Below, one piece after another: positions 38,867 through 49,379 of a DNA stretch of 64,000 nt. How positions within the stretch are numbered: position 1 is the stretch's first letter; every line of letters starts with the position of its first letter. The position numbers were made by a program, and so were the translations under genes. Origin of the DNA: Pectinophora gossypiella (taxonomy: Eukaryota; Arthropoda; Insecta; Lepidoptera; Gelechiidae); contig NC_065433.1 in NCBI RefSeq assembly GCF_024362695.1, forward strand, positions 3,193,613 to 3,257,612. The letters run 5' to 3'. A model generated the notes under the pieces. The model had not been told where the DNA came from, searched no databases, and saw only the letters and a list, made by a program, of their open reading frames with translations.

Positions 38867-40716
38867 TACCTTACTAGGTTTTCTTTGAAAGGATGTATGG
38901 TTTTGACACTAGTTACCTTTCCACTTTAAAAACAAATAACTGACAGTTCCTCTGTCATAGTCAGCCCCGCCTAAACAATGGCGCGCCAGAAACATTCAGC
39001 AATCAGACATTTCGTGAAAAGGAAAATGTTGCTATACATCTAATTACACATTTGGCTTCAAGAAACCCTTTCGCTTCTTCCACTCATAACGAAATTTTCG
39101 TAATACTTACATGCTTACTAACTTCTCACCCAAAAAATCGTTAATAAAATTGTTAATGGTTCTGTTTTTATAATGAAGTGTGTTGTAGTGCTATTTATAT
39201 TCTGTGGCTCTTGAGTTCCTTATTATTAGGTATTTTGCGTGTACTATTTATATATATTTTTTTAATTTATTTATTCAATATCAAAAAAACAATTAAATCC
39301 TTAGAAATAAAATAAGACGCTCCTCTAACAGAAAACCCGTACAGGTTTATGCGAGGAGTGAATGAATGCGCTTAACTCGCTATACTTAATTAGTAGGTAG
39401 GTACTACATAGTTTAACATGCGCCCAGATAATACTTCTTTAATTCTATTTTACATTGTTTAGTTCCTACACAAATGTCTGTGTGTAGCCCACTAGGCAAT
39501 ATGTTTAAAATATCTGGTAGTAAGTATTCCCACTTCCTCATGCCATACACATGCCATATAAGTAGGTATATATGTTAGGTTATGTATATAGGTTAGATAT
39601 ACAATAATATTATATTCGTATGTATATTTATTTCCATGTATTTCTTGGTAAGTTGTACTTATAGTTTGTACCCACAATCTTTCAATATTTTTTTTTACAT
39701 TATTCCTCACCTTATGGATGTCTGGAAGAAATCGCTTTAAGCGATAAGGCCGCCAATTGCCATGTACTTAGTTAAGAGTCTTTCTGTTATTATTTCTTTT
39801 TATTTTGGTGCAATAAAGTGTATTTGTATTGTAAAATCTAAAACATTCCGAATTTTTATTCAACAAAAGTTTAATTAAAGGAACTAAATGTTAAAAAAAA
39901 TATATCAGAATAAGTAAGTAATCAAGTGAGTTCTAAATTTAAATTTAATAAAGTAAACTCGTATTTTGTTGAATAAAAATTCGGAAGTGTTACGATTTTT
40001 TATGTTTCTAAAAATATTTACTTGTGAGGTGTTTGACGTTTTTTAATGCGAAGTGTAGGTATATTTTGCTCGACTGTTAAGGAGTGTTCAGTCTGGCTTT
40101 TCTTTACAACATCTTGAATTATATAGCGGTAGGTATGTTAGCCTAAGCCTTCCTTTTTCGAATCTACCTACCTCTAAACATTATAAAATATTATTAAGTA
40201 CCTAAAGAAAACGTAATTCATACGAAATTGTAATAATTGTGTGTTTAGGTACTAACTGATTAATCAACTTAAATAAGTATACATTAGGATAGCCAAAACC
40301 CATGGCATATGGATAAATCGGAACACACACTAAATTGCACCAAAAAAAATAATTAAGTACCTACGGTAAGCAGTAACAGATGCTAATCTAGGTAAACGGC
40401 AATTGGCGGTCTTATCACTTAAAGCGATCTTTTCCGGGCACCCATAAGGTAAACTATAACGCGATGTAAATACATGCGCATTTTTTTTAGTTAATGTATG
40501 TATATGTCGTGTTCAGATCGAAGATTTCATCATTTCATGGTGTGTTCAACCATTTCATGAAATGGTCATATTTCATGAAATAGCCATCTTAAGTTGACCA
40601 TAATATCGTTGAAATCTTAAAGGATCATATTTGAAAGAAATTAATCAACCCTAGTTGGCCGTCGCGGGTAAATCATCGACCAGCCTGATAGGATCGGTAT
40701 CGGGTGCACTTGCCTT
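38867..40716. other. Intergenic; decayed transposon ends
   Basis: Inverted segments attccgaatttttattcaac (39,845-) and gttgaataaaaattcggaag (39,968-) frame about 140 bases. At 40,028-40,055 gtgtttgacgttttttaatg followed by cgaagtg resembles the right end of the Tc1 element at 51,015. No gene. Confidence 0.45.
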
Positions 40717-41010
40717 CATCATCATCAGCCCATTAACTTCCCCACTGCTGGGGCACGGGCCTTCCCTATGGATGGATAGGGAGATCGGGCCTTAAACCAT
40801 CACACGGGCCCAGTGCGGATTGATGGTTATTAACGACTGCTAATGCAGCCGAGACCAACGGCTTAACGTGCCTTCCGAAGCACGGAGGAGCTCGAGATGA
40901 AAACTTTTATTTTTTGTGGTAACCCATCCTATGACCGGACTTTGCGAAAGTTGCTTAACTTCTACAATCGCAGACCGAGCGCGGCAACCGCTGCGCCACC
41001 GAGCTCCTCA
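40717..41010 (-). repeat. SINE, family C (tRNA/5S-like head)
   Basis: On minus: gaggagctcggtggcgcagc with A-box-like bases, then gcgattgtagaagttaagca, ccggtcataggatgggtta, then the body gtgcttcggaaggcacgtta and aagcc, ending in ggcccgtgccccagcagtgg. The gaagttaagcaac...ggatgggt order resembles the 3' half of 5S rRNA. The fuller copy at 47,990-48,277 reads gatgggtgatcac. Confidence 0.75.
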
Positions 41011-41094
41011 AAATTGCCTTAGATAAATGATAATTATAAGACTCTCATAATGCTTATGTGACCTATGTTTAAGAACTTTCTAGATCTTCAAACA

Positions 41095-41195
41095 AATGTA
41101 GGTTAAGTTTCATACTTTTGCGACGAAAAATTCCACTTGATATTTTGATATCCACTTCAGTATTCGTTACGATGTTACTAACATCCTATATATTC
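41095..41195. repeat. Half-copy of M7 palindrome
   Basis: ttttgcgacgaaaaattcca, cttgatat, tcagtattcgttacgatgtt and actaacatcct match the right arm of M7. Confidence 0.6.
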
Positions 41196-41601
41196 AGTCA
41201 AACGGCGTTCAAATCTTGCATTTATATTGGAAATCAGATACAATATTCATGTCGGTGAAACCATAGAAAAAATATTTATTTTTATTTATTTATTATATAA
41301 AGTATTCAAAACATATAGTCATTACAGGTACATGTCTATTACGACATATGTAAACAATACACTTACTTCTATAATAAACTTAGAAATCTGTGTACCACAT
41401 TATAATAACATAATAAAAATTATATCTTTTCTTTAACAATAACTTAGATATCTAATAGTGACTTCTGTAAATTTCGCGAACGAGCATATATCGTGATATT
41501 TTCAATAAAAAACATATCCCACAGGTATAAAGGTTACGTTTTTGTTAAGGTGCGGAACCATAAAAATGGAAATAGCGAAATATAATAATATTTATAAAGT
41601 C

Positions 41602-43570
41602 ACTAGCTTTTGCCCGCGACTTCGTCCGCGTGGCGTGTTATTAAGAGAGAGATCTTTGTGTGTGTGGGAGTGCATATCAAATTTCAAGCATCTAACTTAT
41701 GCAGTTTAGATTTTTTCATACAATTTTTTTCCCAATAACTCTCATTTTTCAAAATACAGCCAAAAATAAACTTTATATTTACTAAGGTATGCATGCATGC
41801 TAGATTGAATCAATTGATTGAATTGATTTTTTTTTAATTGATTGTTCATTGAGTTTTAATTTTAATACACACTTCCTCTCTTCCCTTCAACGTTGCTGTG
41901 CCCTACAGGGTCCATGTTTTAGTTCCTATGCCTATGTAACACCCCATTGTACTACATGGAATGCAATAAATAATTTAATTGAATTGAATTGAAAACATCT
42001 ATCTTACGCGGTTTCGATTTTTTCATACAAATGTTTTTTTCCCGCTAACTCCCGTTTCCGTGGGAATTTTGCAATATCCTGTTGCAACTAAGGTTTAAGT
42101 TAACTAAAGTACCTGCATGCCAAATTTCAAGCGTCTAACTTAAGCGGTTTAGATTTTTCATACAAAAGGATTTTCCCGCTAATTTCCGTTCCCGTGGGAA
42201 TTCCGGGAATTCCTTTCTTAGTGCACCTCTACGGTACCTAAGCTATGTCCCTTCCAAATTTCAAATGCCTACATTTAGCCGTTCAGGCTATGCGTTGATA
42301 TGTCAGTCACTGAGTCAGTCAGTTTCTCCTTTTATTTAGATTTGATTTTTTCATACAAATGTTTTTTCCCGCTAACTACCGTTCCCGTGGGAATTTTGTA
42401 ATATCCTGTTGCAACTAAGCTTTAAGTTTACTAAAGTACCTGCATGCCAAATTTCAAACGTCTAACTTGAGTGGTTTAGATTTTTCATACAAAAGGATTT
42501 TCCCGCTAATTCCTGTTCCCGTGGGAATTTCGGGAATTCCTTTCTTAGTATACCTCTACGGTGTCTAAGGTACCTGCGTGCCAAATTTTAAACATCTTAC
42601 TTGAATGGTTTAGATTTTTCATACAAAAGGATTTTCCCGTCAATTCCCGTTCCCGTGGGAATTTCGGGAATTCCTTTCTTAGTGCACCTCCAAGGTACCT
42701 AAGGTACCTGCATGACAAATTTCAAACGTCTAACTTGAGTGGTTTAGATTTTTCATACAAAAGGATTTTCCCGCTAATTCCCGTTCTCGTGAGAATTTCG
42801 GGAATTCCTTTCTTAGTGCACCTCCACGGTACCTAAGGTATCTGCATGCTAAATTTCAAATGTCTAACTTGAGTGGTTTAGATTTTTCATACAAAAGGTA
42901 TTTCCCGCTAATTCCCGTTCCTGTGAGAATTTTGGGAATTCCTTTCTTAGTGCACCTCTACGGTACCTATGGTACCTGCATGCCAAATTTCAAACGTCTA
43001 ACTTGAGTGGTTTAGATTTTTCATACAAAAGGATTTTCCCGCTAATTCCCGTTCCCGTGGGAATTTCGGGAATTCCTTTCTTAGTACACCTCTACGGTAT
43101 CTAAGGTAACTGCATGACAAATTTCAAACATCTAACTTGAATGGTTTAGATTTTTCATACAAAAATATTTTTCCGCTAATTCCCGTTCCCGTGGGAATTT
43201 CGGGAATTCCTTTCTTAGTGCTCCTCTACGTTATCTAAGGTACCTGCATGCCAAATTTCAAAAGTCTAACTTGAGTGGTTTAGATTTTTCATACAAAAGG
43301 ATTTTCCCGCTAATTCCCGTTCCCGTAGGAATTTCGGGAATTCCTTTCTTAGTGCACCTCTACGGTATCTAAGGTACCTGCATGCCAAATTTCAAACGTC
43401 TAACTTGAGTGGTTTAGGTTTTTCATACAAAAGGATTTCCCTTCACTACTCTGCTCCTATTGATTGTAGCGTGATGAAAAGTATACTATGACCTGTCCAG
43501 GAGTGTGAAGAATAATTGTACCAAGTTTCATTAAAATCCGTCCAGTAGTTTTTGTTTCTATAAGGAACAT

Positions 43571-43603
<33 letters not shown>

Positions 43604-43723
43604 AATTTTACTGATTGCATTTTTGGCATCAGTATCGATCACTTATCACCCTCTGATAGTTATTTTGAAAAAATATTTAATGTACAGAATTGACCTCTCT
43701 ACAGATTTATTATAAGTATAGAT
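41602..43723 (+). mobile_element. 2 kb (CAGA)n-ended tandem-repeat element, copy 2
   Basis: Same head (actagcttttgcccgcgact), same AT-rich spacer with caattgattgaattgatttt, same array of about 134-base units and same tail ending ttataagtatagat as copy 1. It has one more unit near 43,230-43,430 than copy 1 and only about 8 CAGA units (43,570-43,602). Base identity to copy 1 is very high over most of the length, indicating recent common origin. Confidence 0.8.
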
Positions 43724-44234
43724 TATTTTCCCTCGTTAAATAGTAAACAAACTAAGTGTAGGTGTTATAATTTCGTTGACGAACTGATTACCTATCCCTT
43801 TCTTTGTCTAAAATGAGTATTACCTTATTACTATGATTGATTACTGGGCTTAAAGTTCGTATAAATGTCTATCGAATTACCTCCTCAAGTTTAGAGCGTA
43901 GCTAGTCATGTAGTACTATATTAATTATGTGGTGTAAGTAATTAGATTTTATCTGTATGTAATGTAACAGTCAGTTGAATAAAAAACTTATACAAATCAG
44001 ATCAATTAATTGGCGTAATGTGATTCTAGAAAGAGTTTTAATGTTAATAGATAGCTAGCTATAGCTATGTGTAGGTTCCTGTAGGAATGAGATATACCTG
44101 TTTAATAAAGACAGTTGCATCAAAATTTTATCATAAATTCCCTAAATTATGGCGCCTACCTACCCTCTAAGGTAGAAAAGTGATCAAATACTAACTTGAG
44201 GTCACTCAGTTTAAAAAAAAACATCGAAATCATT
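43724..44234. other. Right flank of copy 2, partly repeated at the window's right end
   Basis: 43,927-44,024 (tgtggtgtaagtaattagat through ggcgtaatgtga) is repeated nearly exactly at 63,903-64,000 next to copy 3. No gene. Confidence 0.7.
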
Positions 44235-44925
44235 CCAGTAGCTATGGCGTCATGCGCTTCTTGACACGATCACGAAATCTAGATTTCCGCGGGAATGAGG
44301 TATTTTCCCGCCATAAAAAGTAGCCTGTGTCCGTGCCTAAGATCCTATCTTTAAATTAACCAAGTCTTATAAAATTCCGTTCAGACGTTAAGGCGTGAAT
44401 GAGGCAAACTTTTAAAACAAACAATTAAAAATCACTAACCTAGTTTTCTGTCTACTGCCTACGCCTTAAGTACGATAGCATAAATATTAATAGGCCATAT
44501 CCTTTTCTAGATTACTATCTATCAGCTAACTAAATTTCATCAAAATCCGTTGAGCCGTTTAGGCATGATAGACAAAACTCCCAGCAAAAACCATAAAAAA
44601 ATCACTAACTCAATTCAGTTTTCTGCCTACTTCCTACCCCCTAAGTACGATGACGTGATCAATTTGATCGTACAACCGTTTGTAGATAACCAACTATTAC
44701 CTTACTAAATTTCATTAAAATCCGTTCAGCCGTTTAGACGTGAAAGAGCAAAAGTCCCAACAAAAACGACTACAAATCACTAAATCAATTTAGTTATCTG
44801 CCAACTGCCTACCCCCTAAGAACGATGGCGTGATTATTTATAGCCTATGACCATTTCTAGGTTATCATCTATCACCATACCAAATTTCATCAAAATCCGT
44901 TGAGCCGTTTAGGCGTGAAAGAGTA

Positions 44926-44962
<37 letters not shown>

Positions 44963-44996
44963 GTTACTTTCGCATTTATAATATTAGTATGGATAA
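44235..44996 (+). repeat. Diverged relative of the (CAGA)n element
   Basis: Three or more diverged units sharing aatttcatcaaaatccgttg, agccgtttaggcgtgaaaga and gcctactgcctacccccta-like motifs lead into (CAGA)n at about 44,931-44,961, then gagttactttcgcatttata and atattagtatggata. Confidence 0.7.
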
Positions 44997-44999
44997 GTA

Positions 45000-45999
45000 T
45001 CTCACTCTCGTCGCAGCCCTGTTCCGAGGTTTTTCTTGCAGCTAGTTTTCCTCGGCTTTAAACAGTTGTGTGCATTGTCCGATAAAAAAAGTAAAAATTA
45101 ATTATCAAAGTGTAACTATGTTACCTAATAACTAAAGATATTTTTAAGTTTCAATTTGAGAATTAATTACGTGCAATTTCTATATTTTCACAAAAAAATC
45201 TAGTACTTGCAATAAAAATGCGGATATGCATCCAAACTGCAGCATCGAAGTTGGCATAGCGCATGTGCAGAATGCATGGTCACCTCCGCCCACGTATTAA
45301 ACCCTGGTAGACATTTCTGCGGTTTTCCCGTTTATGGTGCCCGTTCCACGTGCAATTAAGCGGCGGACGCCTCGTTTTCATGGTTTCCTGGTACCAGCGA
45401 TGCAGTTTCGTATGCAATTGGGAGCTAACCTCACATGATAGTGCAAACTGCAGCGCATTCGTTCGTCGCTCTCTGTCGCCTCCTCCTTGTCGCATATCGC
45501 ATTCTATGAAATTGTTAATTAATAGTCTATTGATTAGAAGAGAATTTCCCACTTTCCGAAAACATTGCACTTCTTGGAACTAAGTTTTAATCTGAAACTA
45601 GCCGTTGCCCGCGGCCTTGTCTGCGCGGAAATATTATTCACCTCTTTAAAATAAAATGTTATAAAATAAACTTATTTAAGTTTGCCGACTTTGAAAGGGG
45701 AAGTTTGGTGCAAAATTGACATTGTCAGCAAGTATGTAGGTATGATTTATTTATTTATTTTTCGGAAAACCAACAGCTACTTTAAACAATATAGTACATA
45801 TAAAAAATGATTTTCATCATATAAAGAAACAGCTCTGCCCATTCTTGTGCTTATGGGGGTTTGCTATAAATCTACACATACAAAAATACACTTAATATAA
45901 TAATAAGAAACTATCCAATAGAGTTGTCAGTGTAAATAGGTTGTAGGTTATTTATTTATTTACTTACAAACTAACAGTCACATAACAATAGACAGGCTA
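45000..45999. other. Intergenic; unassigned GC-rich piece
   Basis: At 45,280-45,570 a 96-residue minus-strand frame rich in Arg lies in a GC-rich patch; I do not recognise it. At 45,597-45,635 a truncated head of the (CAGA)n family appears (aactagccgttgcccgcggc). Confidence 0.35.
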
Positions 46000-46198
46000 T
46001 ACAGGGTGTTAGTGACATCGTAACGAATACTGAGGAGGATGATTCCGACTATGATTCTGAGTTAATATCAAGTGTAATTTTTCCTCGCACAATAATATTT
46101 TTTAAATTATTTTCAATGCCATACTTACACAAAAAAAATCCACTTGATATTCAGAATAATGAGCTCAAAAGTTTTCGTTACGATGTCATTAACAAGTA
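46000..46198. repeat. Palindromic MITE, family M7
   Basis: Left arm acagggtgttagtgacatcg, taacgaatactgagg; right arm with gttttcgttacgatgtcatt then aaca. Confidence 0.7.
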
Positions 46199-46582
46199 CG
46201 TCTCGTTCTGAAGTGTTTCGAGAGTGGGTTCGAGCTGATTGGCCGCCTCTATGGCTAGAGTAATCGGGTCGTCGAGATCGTATATTACTTCCTTCGGGCG
46301 CCGATACTTCAGTACCGTCCCTAAGCGGGATGTATTTGGAAGCCGCAGCTACCAGTCATTCGGGTAGTGTGGAGCAGAATCGAAAAAATATTTAGAAGCT
46401 ACTTAATTTGAAAGTCTGCAGATGTGGTCCCATGACACTTTTGTGAATACAAGATCATTTTACATCATCAGTCCCGGACCCCGCATAGATATAACGCAAG
46501 CTCACGGGTTCCCATCATTTTCGTGTACAAAACTAAACAAATTGAAATACGAGGAAACCATTCGATAGTTCGATGTCGCTAA
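46199..46582. other. No recognisable feature
   Basis: Moderate-GC, non-coding in all frames as far as I can read. Confidence 0.4.
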
Positions 46583-46960
46583 TGGTGCTAATTCCTGTAA
46601 ATACCATCTAATTTTATTTAAAGTTATATCTGTCATTTTCTTATCCGCCGAGAAGGAAAGGGACGGGTAATCGACAAGTATAAAATTTATGGAACACACG
46701 TCAATTTTAAGCACAAATCTAAAACAGCCGTCTAAAAATTTTACACCAGTCAATAACCCGACACAGTTAAGTAGACAGCACGTCAAACGGATTGCATACC
46801 AGCGACGTAACTTTTGATTCGCCCGAGTTATTCATTTATTTACTCATTCTTACTAAAATTAAGAGCTGTGAATCATCCGTCCCTTTCCTTTTAAACGGAA
46901 ATGAAAATGACGGATATAACTTAAAATAAAATTAGGCGGTGTCTGCGGGAATCGGGGCCA
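46583..46960. repeat. MITE, family M3 (most complete copy)
   Basis: The left end (gctaattcctgtaaatacca, tctaattttatttaaagtta) is inverted at the right end (taacttaaaataaaattagg, then cggtgtctgcgggaatcggg). Inner pairs tgtcattttcttatccgcc / ttttaaacggaaatgaaaatgaca-like are also inverted. The 94-codon frame inside is spurious. Confidence 0.75.
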
Positions 46961-47171
46961 ATATATATAATATAAAGCTATTATAGTATATATATCTTAC
47001 ATATTATCTTATCTTATATTGTATATGCAAAAGTCAAATATAATTTCACATCGTCTGAAAATAATCCACACATAGGGCCCCTCAAGCGCGGCAGTCGACA
47101 AGGTAGGTAGTACAAATTCAAACTGGGAATTTATATGGGAATGCTATGCACTGTAGCTAACTTTAACATGA

Positions 47172-47284
47172 CATAAACAGTCTATAAGTACTCGTATACG
47201 ACCTACTGCTGGGCACAGGCCTCCCCTTACTCAACCGGAAGGCGTATGGGGCATACTCCACCACTCAGCTCCACTGCGGGTGGC
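47172..47284 (-). repeat. SINE, family B, 3' fragment
   Basis: cgacctactgctgggcacag, gcctccccttactcaaccgg and catactccaccactcagctc on plus are the complement of the family B tail. Confidence 0.65.
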
Positions 47285-47514
47285 CAACCCGGCACGTGAT
47301 TAGGTCTATTTACTCTTCATTATCGAAAGAATTTAGCGACATAATTCTTGGTATTTCTATTTCATTGTTCAAAACGTGATACTAAATATATAAACTACTT
47401 AAACCTCATAGATAAGTACATAATATGTCATATGTTTCAATGCAATTTTTCGCTATTGTTGCAAGTTATAAGTACTTACAATCGTTTGCATAAAGTACAC
47501 ATTGCATAAGTAAC

Positions 47515-47645
47515 TGGAAGATTATGCGCTTTGCTAGGGAGTGGAATTCTTTGCCGTCTTCTGTATTTCCGAATGCATATAACCCGGGTGCTTTCAAGAC
47601 CAGAGTGAACAGGCACCTTCTGGGCGAGCTCGCTGCATCTTAAGC
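47515..47645 (+). pseudogene. 3' coding end of a jockey/CR1-like LINE
   Basis: Encodes RFAREWNSLPSSVFPNAYN, then PGAFKTRVNRHLLGELAAS and a stop. The (R)xAR.WNSLP...F...V..HL pattern is the usual C-terminus of jockey/CR1 group reverse transcriptases. Everything upstream is missing, consistent with 5' truncation during target-primed insertion. Confidence 0.7.
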
Positions 47646-47989
47646 CTCGTCAATGCCTTTGAGAGCCCATCAAAGACAAAAAAAGATAATTCATTGTCCC
47701 GTAACGGGTGAGGCGCATCATAGATACCTTCGAGCAGTCGATTCGAAGAACAGATATGCAGTAAAAAGAACGCGAATTGGCTTTGTATTGGTAAAAGGTT
47801 TACCATAGATTTGCGAAAAATGCACAAGTTCACAATAATGTAATATAGGTAAGAGGACAAAAACGCATATTACAAGTTTACAACAATGTATAATAGGACA
47901 AAAATGCATATTACAAGTTTACAACAATGAGACAAATTAAGAGGACAAATTTCCTTTTATACCTACTTTTGTCATATATACCACATTCA

Positions 47990-48277
47990 TCATCACCAGC
48001 CCATTAACGTCCCCACTGCTGGGGCACGGGCCTTCCCTATGGATGGATAGGGAGATCGGGCCTTAAACCATCACGCGGGCCCAGTGCGGATTGATGGTTA
48101 TTAACGACTGCTAATGCAGCCGGGACCAACGGCTTAACGTGCCTTCCGAAGCACGGAGGAGCTCGAGATGAAAACTTTTTTTTGTGATCACCCATCCTAT
48201 GACCGGCCTTTGCGAAAGTTGCTTAACTTCAACAATCGCAGACCGAGCGCGTTTACCGCTGCGCCACCGAGCTCCTA
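47990..48277 (-). repeat. SINE, family C (tRNA/5S-like head), best copy
   Basis: Complete from gaggagctcggtggcgcagc (minus sense) through gaagttaagcaactttcgca, aaggccggtcataggatggg and tgatcac to the tail ggggacgttaatgggctgg. Nearly colinear with 40,717-41,010. Confidence 0.75.
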
Positions 48278-48454
48278 AATCAGAAATCAGAATCATATTC
48301 AACATAATTATCATAGATAAACTTAACTCTTACGGAAGAAGACACTTATATAATGGTATATTATATATTTTTCAAAGTTATATAATGCTAAAAAAGAGAA
48401 TAACGGGACCGCTTATGTATCGTCATCATCATCAGCATTATCCCGTTTTTTTAC

Positions 48455-48530
48455 AGAATCCGCTTACCTAACCTGAAGATTTGACAGGTCTGATTTTTAA
48501 CCGGCCCGGTCTATGTAGTATCACATATCT
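48455..48530. repeat. SINE family D fragment
   Basis: cgcttacctaacctgaagat and ttgacaggtctg match 25,165-25,190. Confidence 0.5.
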
Positions 48531-48585
48531 TAATCAAATATACGCAGAACCGGCGGTTCTGACGTCAGAAATGGTCATAAGATGG

Positions 48586-48770
48586 TACTTAAGTAAATAG
48601 TAGCCAAGACCGACAGCTTAGCGTGCCCTCCGAAGCACGGATCAATCTTACTTTCAGACGATCAGGTTAGCAGCCAGCAATGTCCTAACCAAACTAGATC
48701 GAGATCACAGGGTGTTTTTTTGTGATTATGTCCCCACCGGGATTCGTACCCTGGACCTCCGGATTGTAGA
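48586..48770 (-). repeat. SINE, family A, 5' part
   Basis: Complemented body (cttagcgtgccctccgaagc) and B-box-like region (gtacgaatcccggtggg in the minus sense). Confidence 0.65.
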
Positions 48771-48771
48771 T

Positions 48772-49045
48772 TCACGATCAGGAGGTCCGGATTCGATTAC
48801 TGATGTCCCCATCAGTCATCATCATTGTCGAAATCACTTTGAGAGACTGTCCTTTGTTTTTAAAGGACATTGCAGGCTTAAATCATCTGATTGTCTGAAA
48901 AAGAAACATGATTCTGTGCTTCGGAGGGCACGTTAAGCCGTTGGTCACGGCTATTAGATATAAGAACACCTCCACCAACCCGCAGTGGAGCAGTGTGGTG
49001 AAGTATATCCCATACCCCCTCCGGCTGTTTAAGAGGCTTGTAATA
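48772..49045 (+). repeat. SINE, family B
   Basis: Head to tail with the preceding SINE: gaggtccggattcgattact, tctgtgcttcggagggcacg, cacctccaccaacccgcagt and gtggtgaagtatatcccata. Confidence 0.7.
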
Positions 49046-49137
49046 TGTTATGTTAATCTTAATGCACATACTAGAATATACATATTTTAAAGTCTCATAA
49101 CCACCTAATATTAAATTCTAAAGCAACGTTACGTTAT

Positions 49138-49320
49138 ACATACATACATAACATCACGCCCGTAATCCCTAATGGGGTGCGCAGAGTCACAAGTAATCAA
49201 AGACAACTTGCAGCCACTGTTGATACGATGTCGTAAGCTGGATATGATAAACCATCATGTTAGAGGACACAATCCCACTGTCGGTTTTTACGACATGCCC
49301 GGGAAGACAAGCAGCTGAAC
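49138..49320. repeat. Dispersed repeat, family E
   Basis: acatacataacatcacgccc, gacaacttgcagccactgtt and cacaatcccactgtcggttt. It ends about 60 bases before the Tc1 element. Confidence 0.65.
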
Positions 49321-49379
49321 GTTTTCTCTGTTTTTATTTGCTCCCAGAACAGCATAGAAGAAACACGTTACACGTTATA

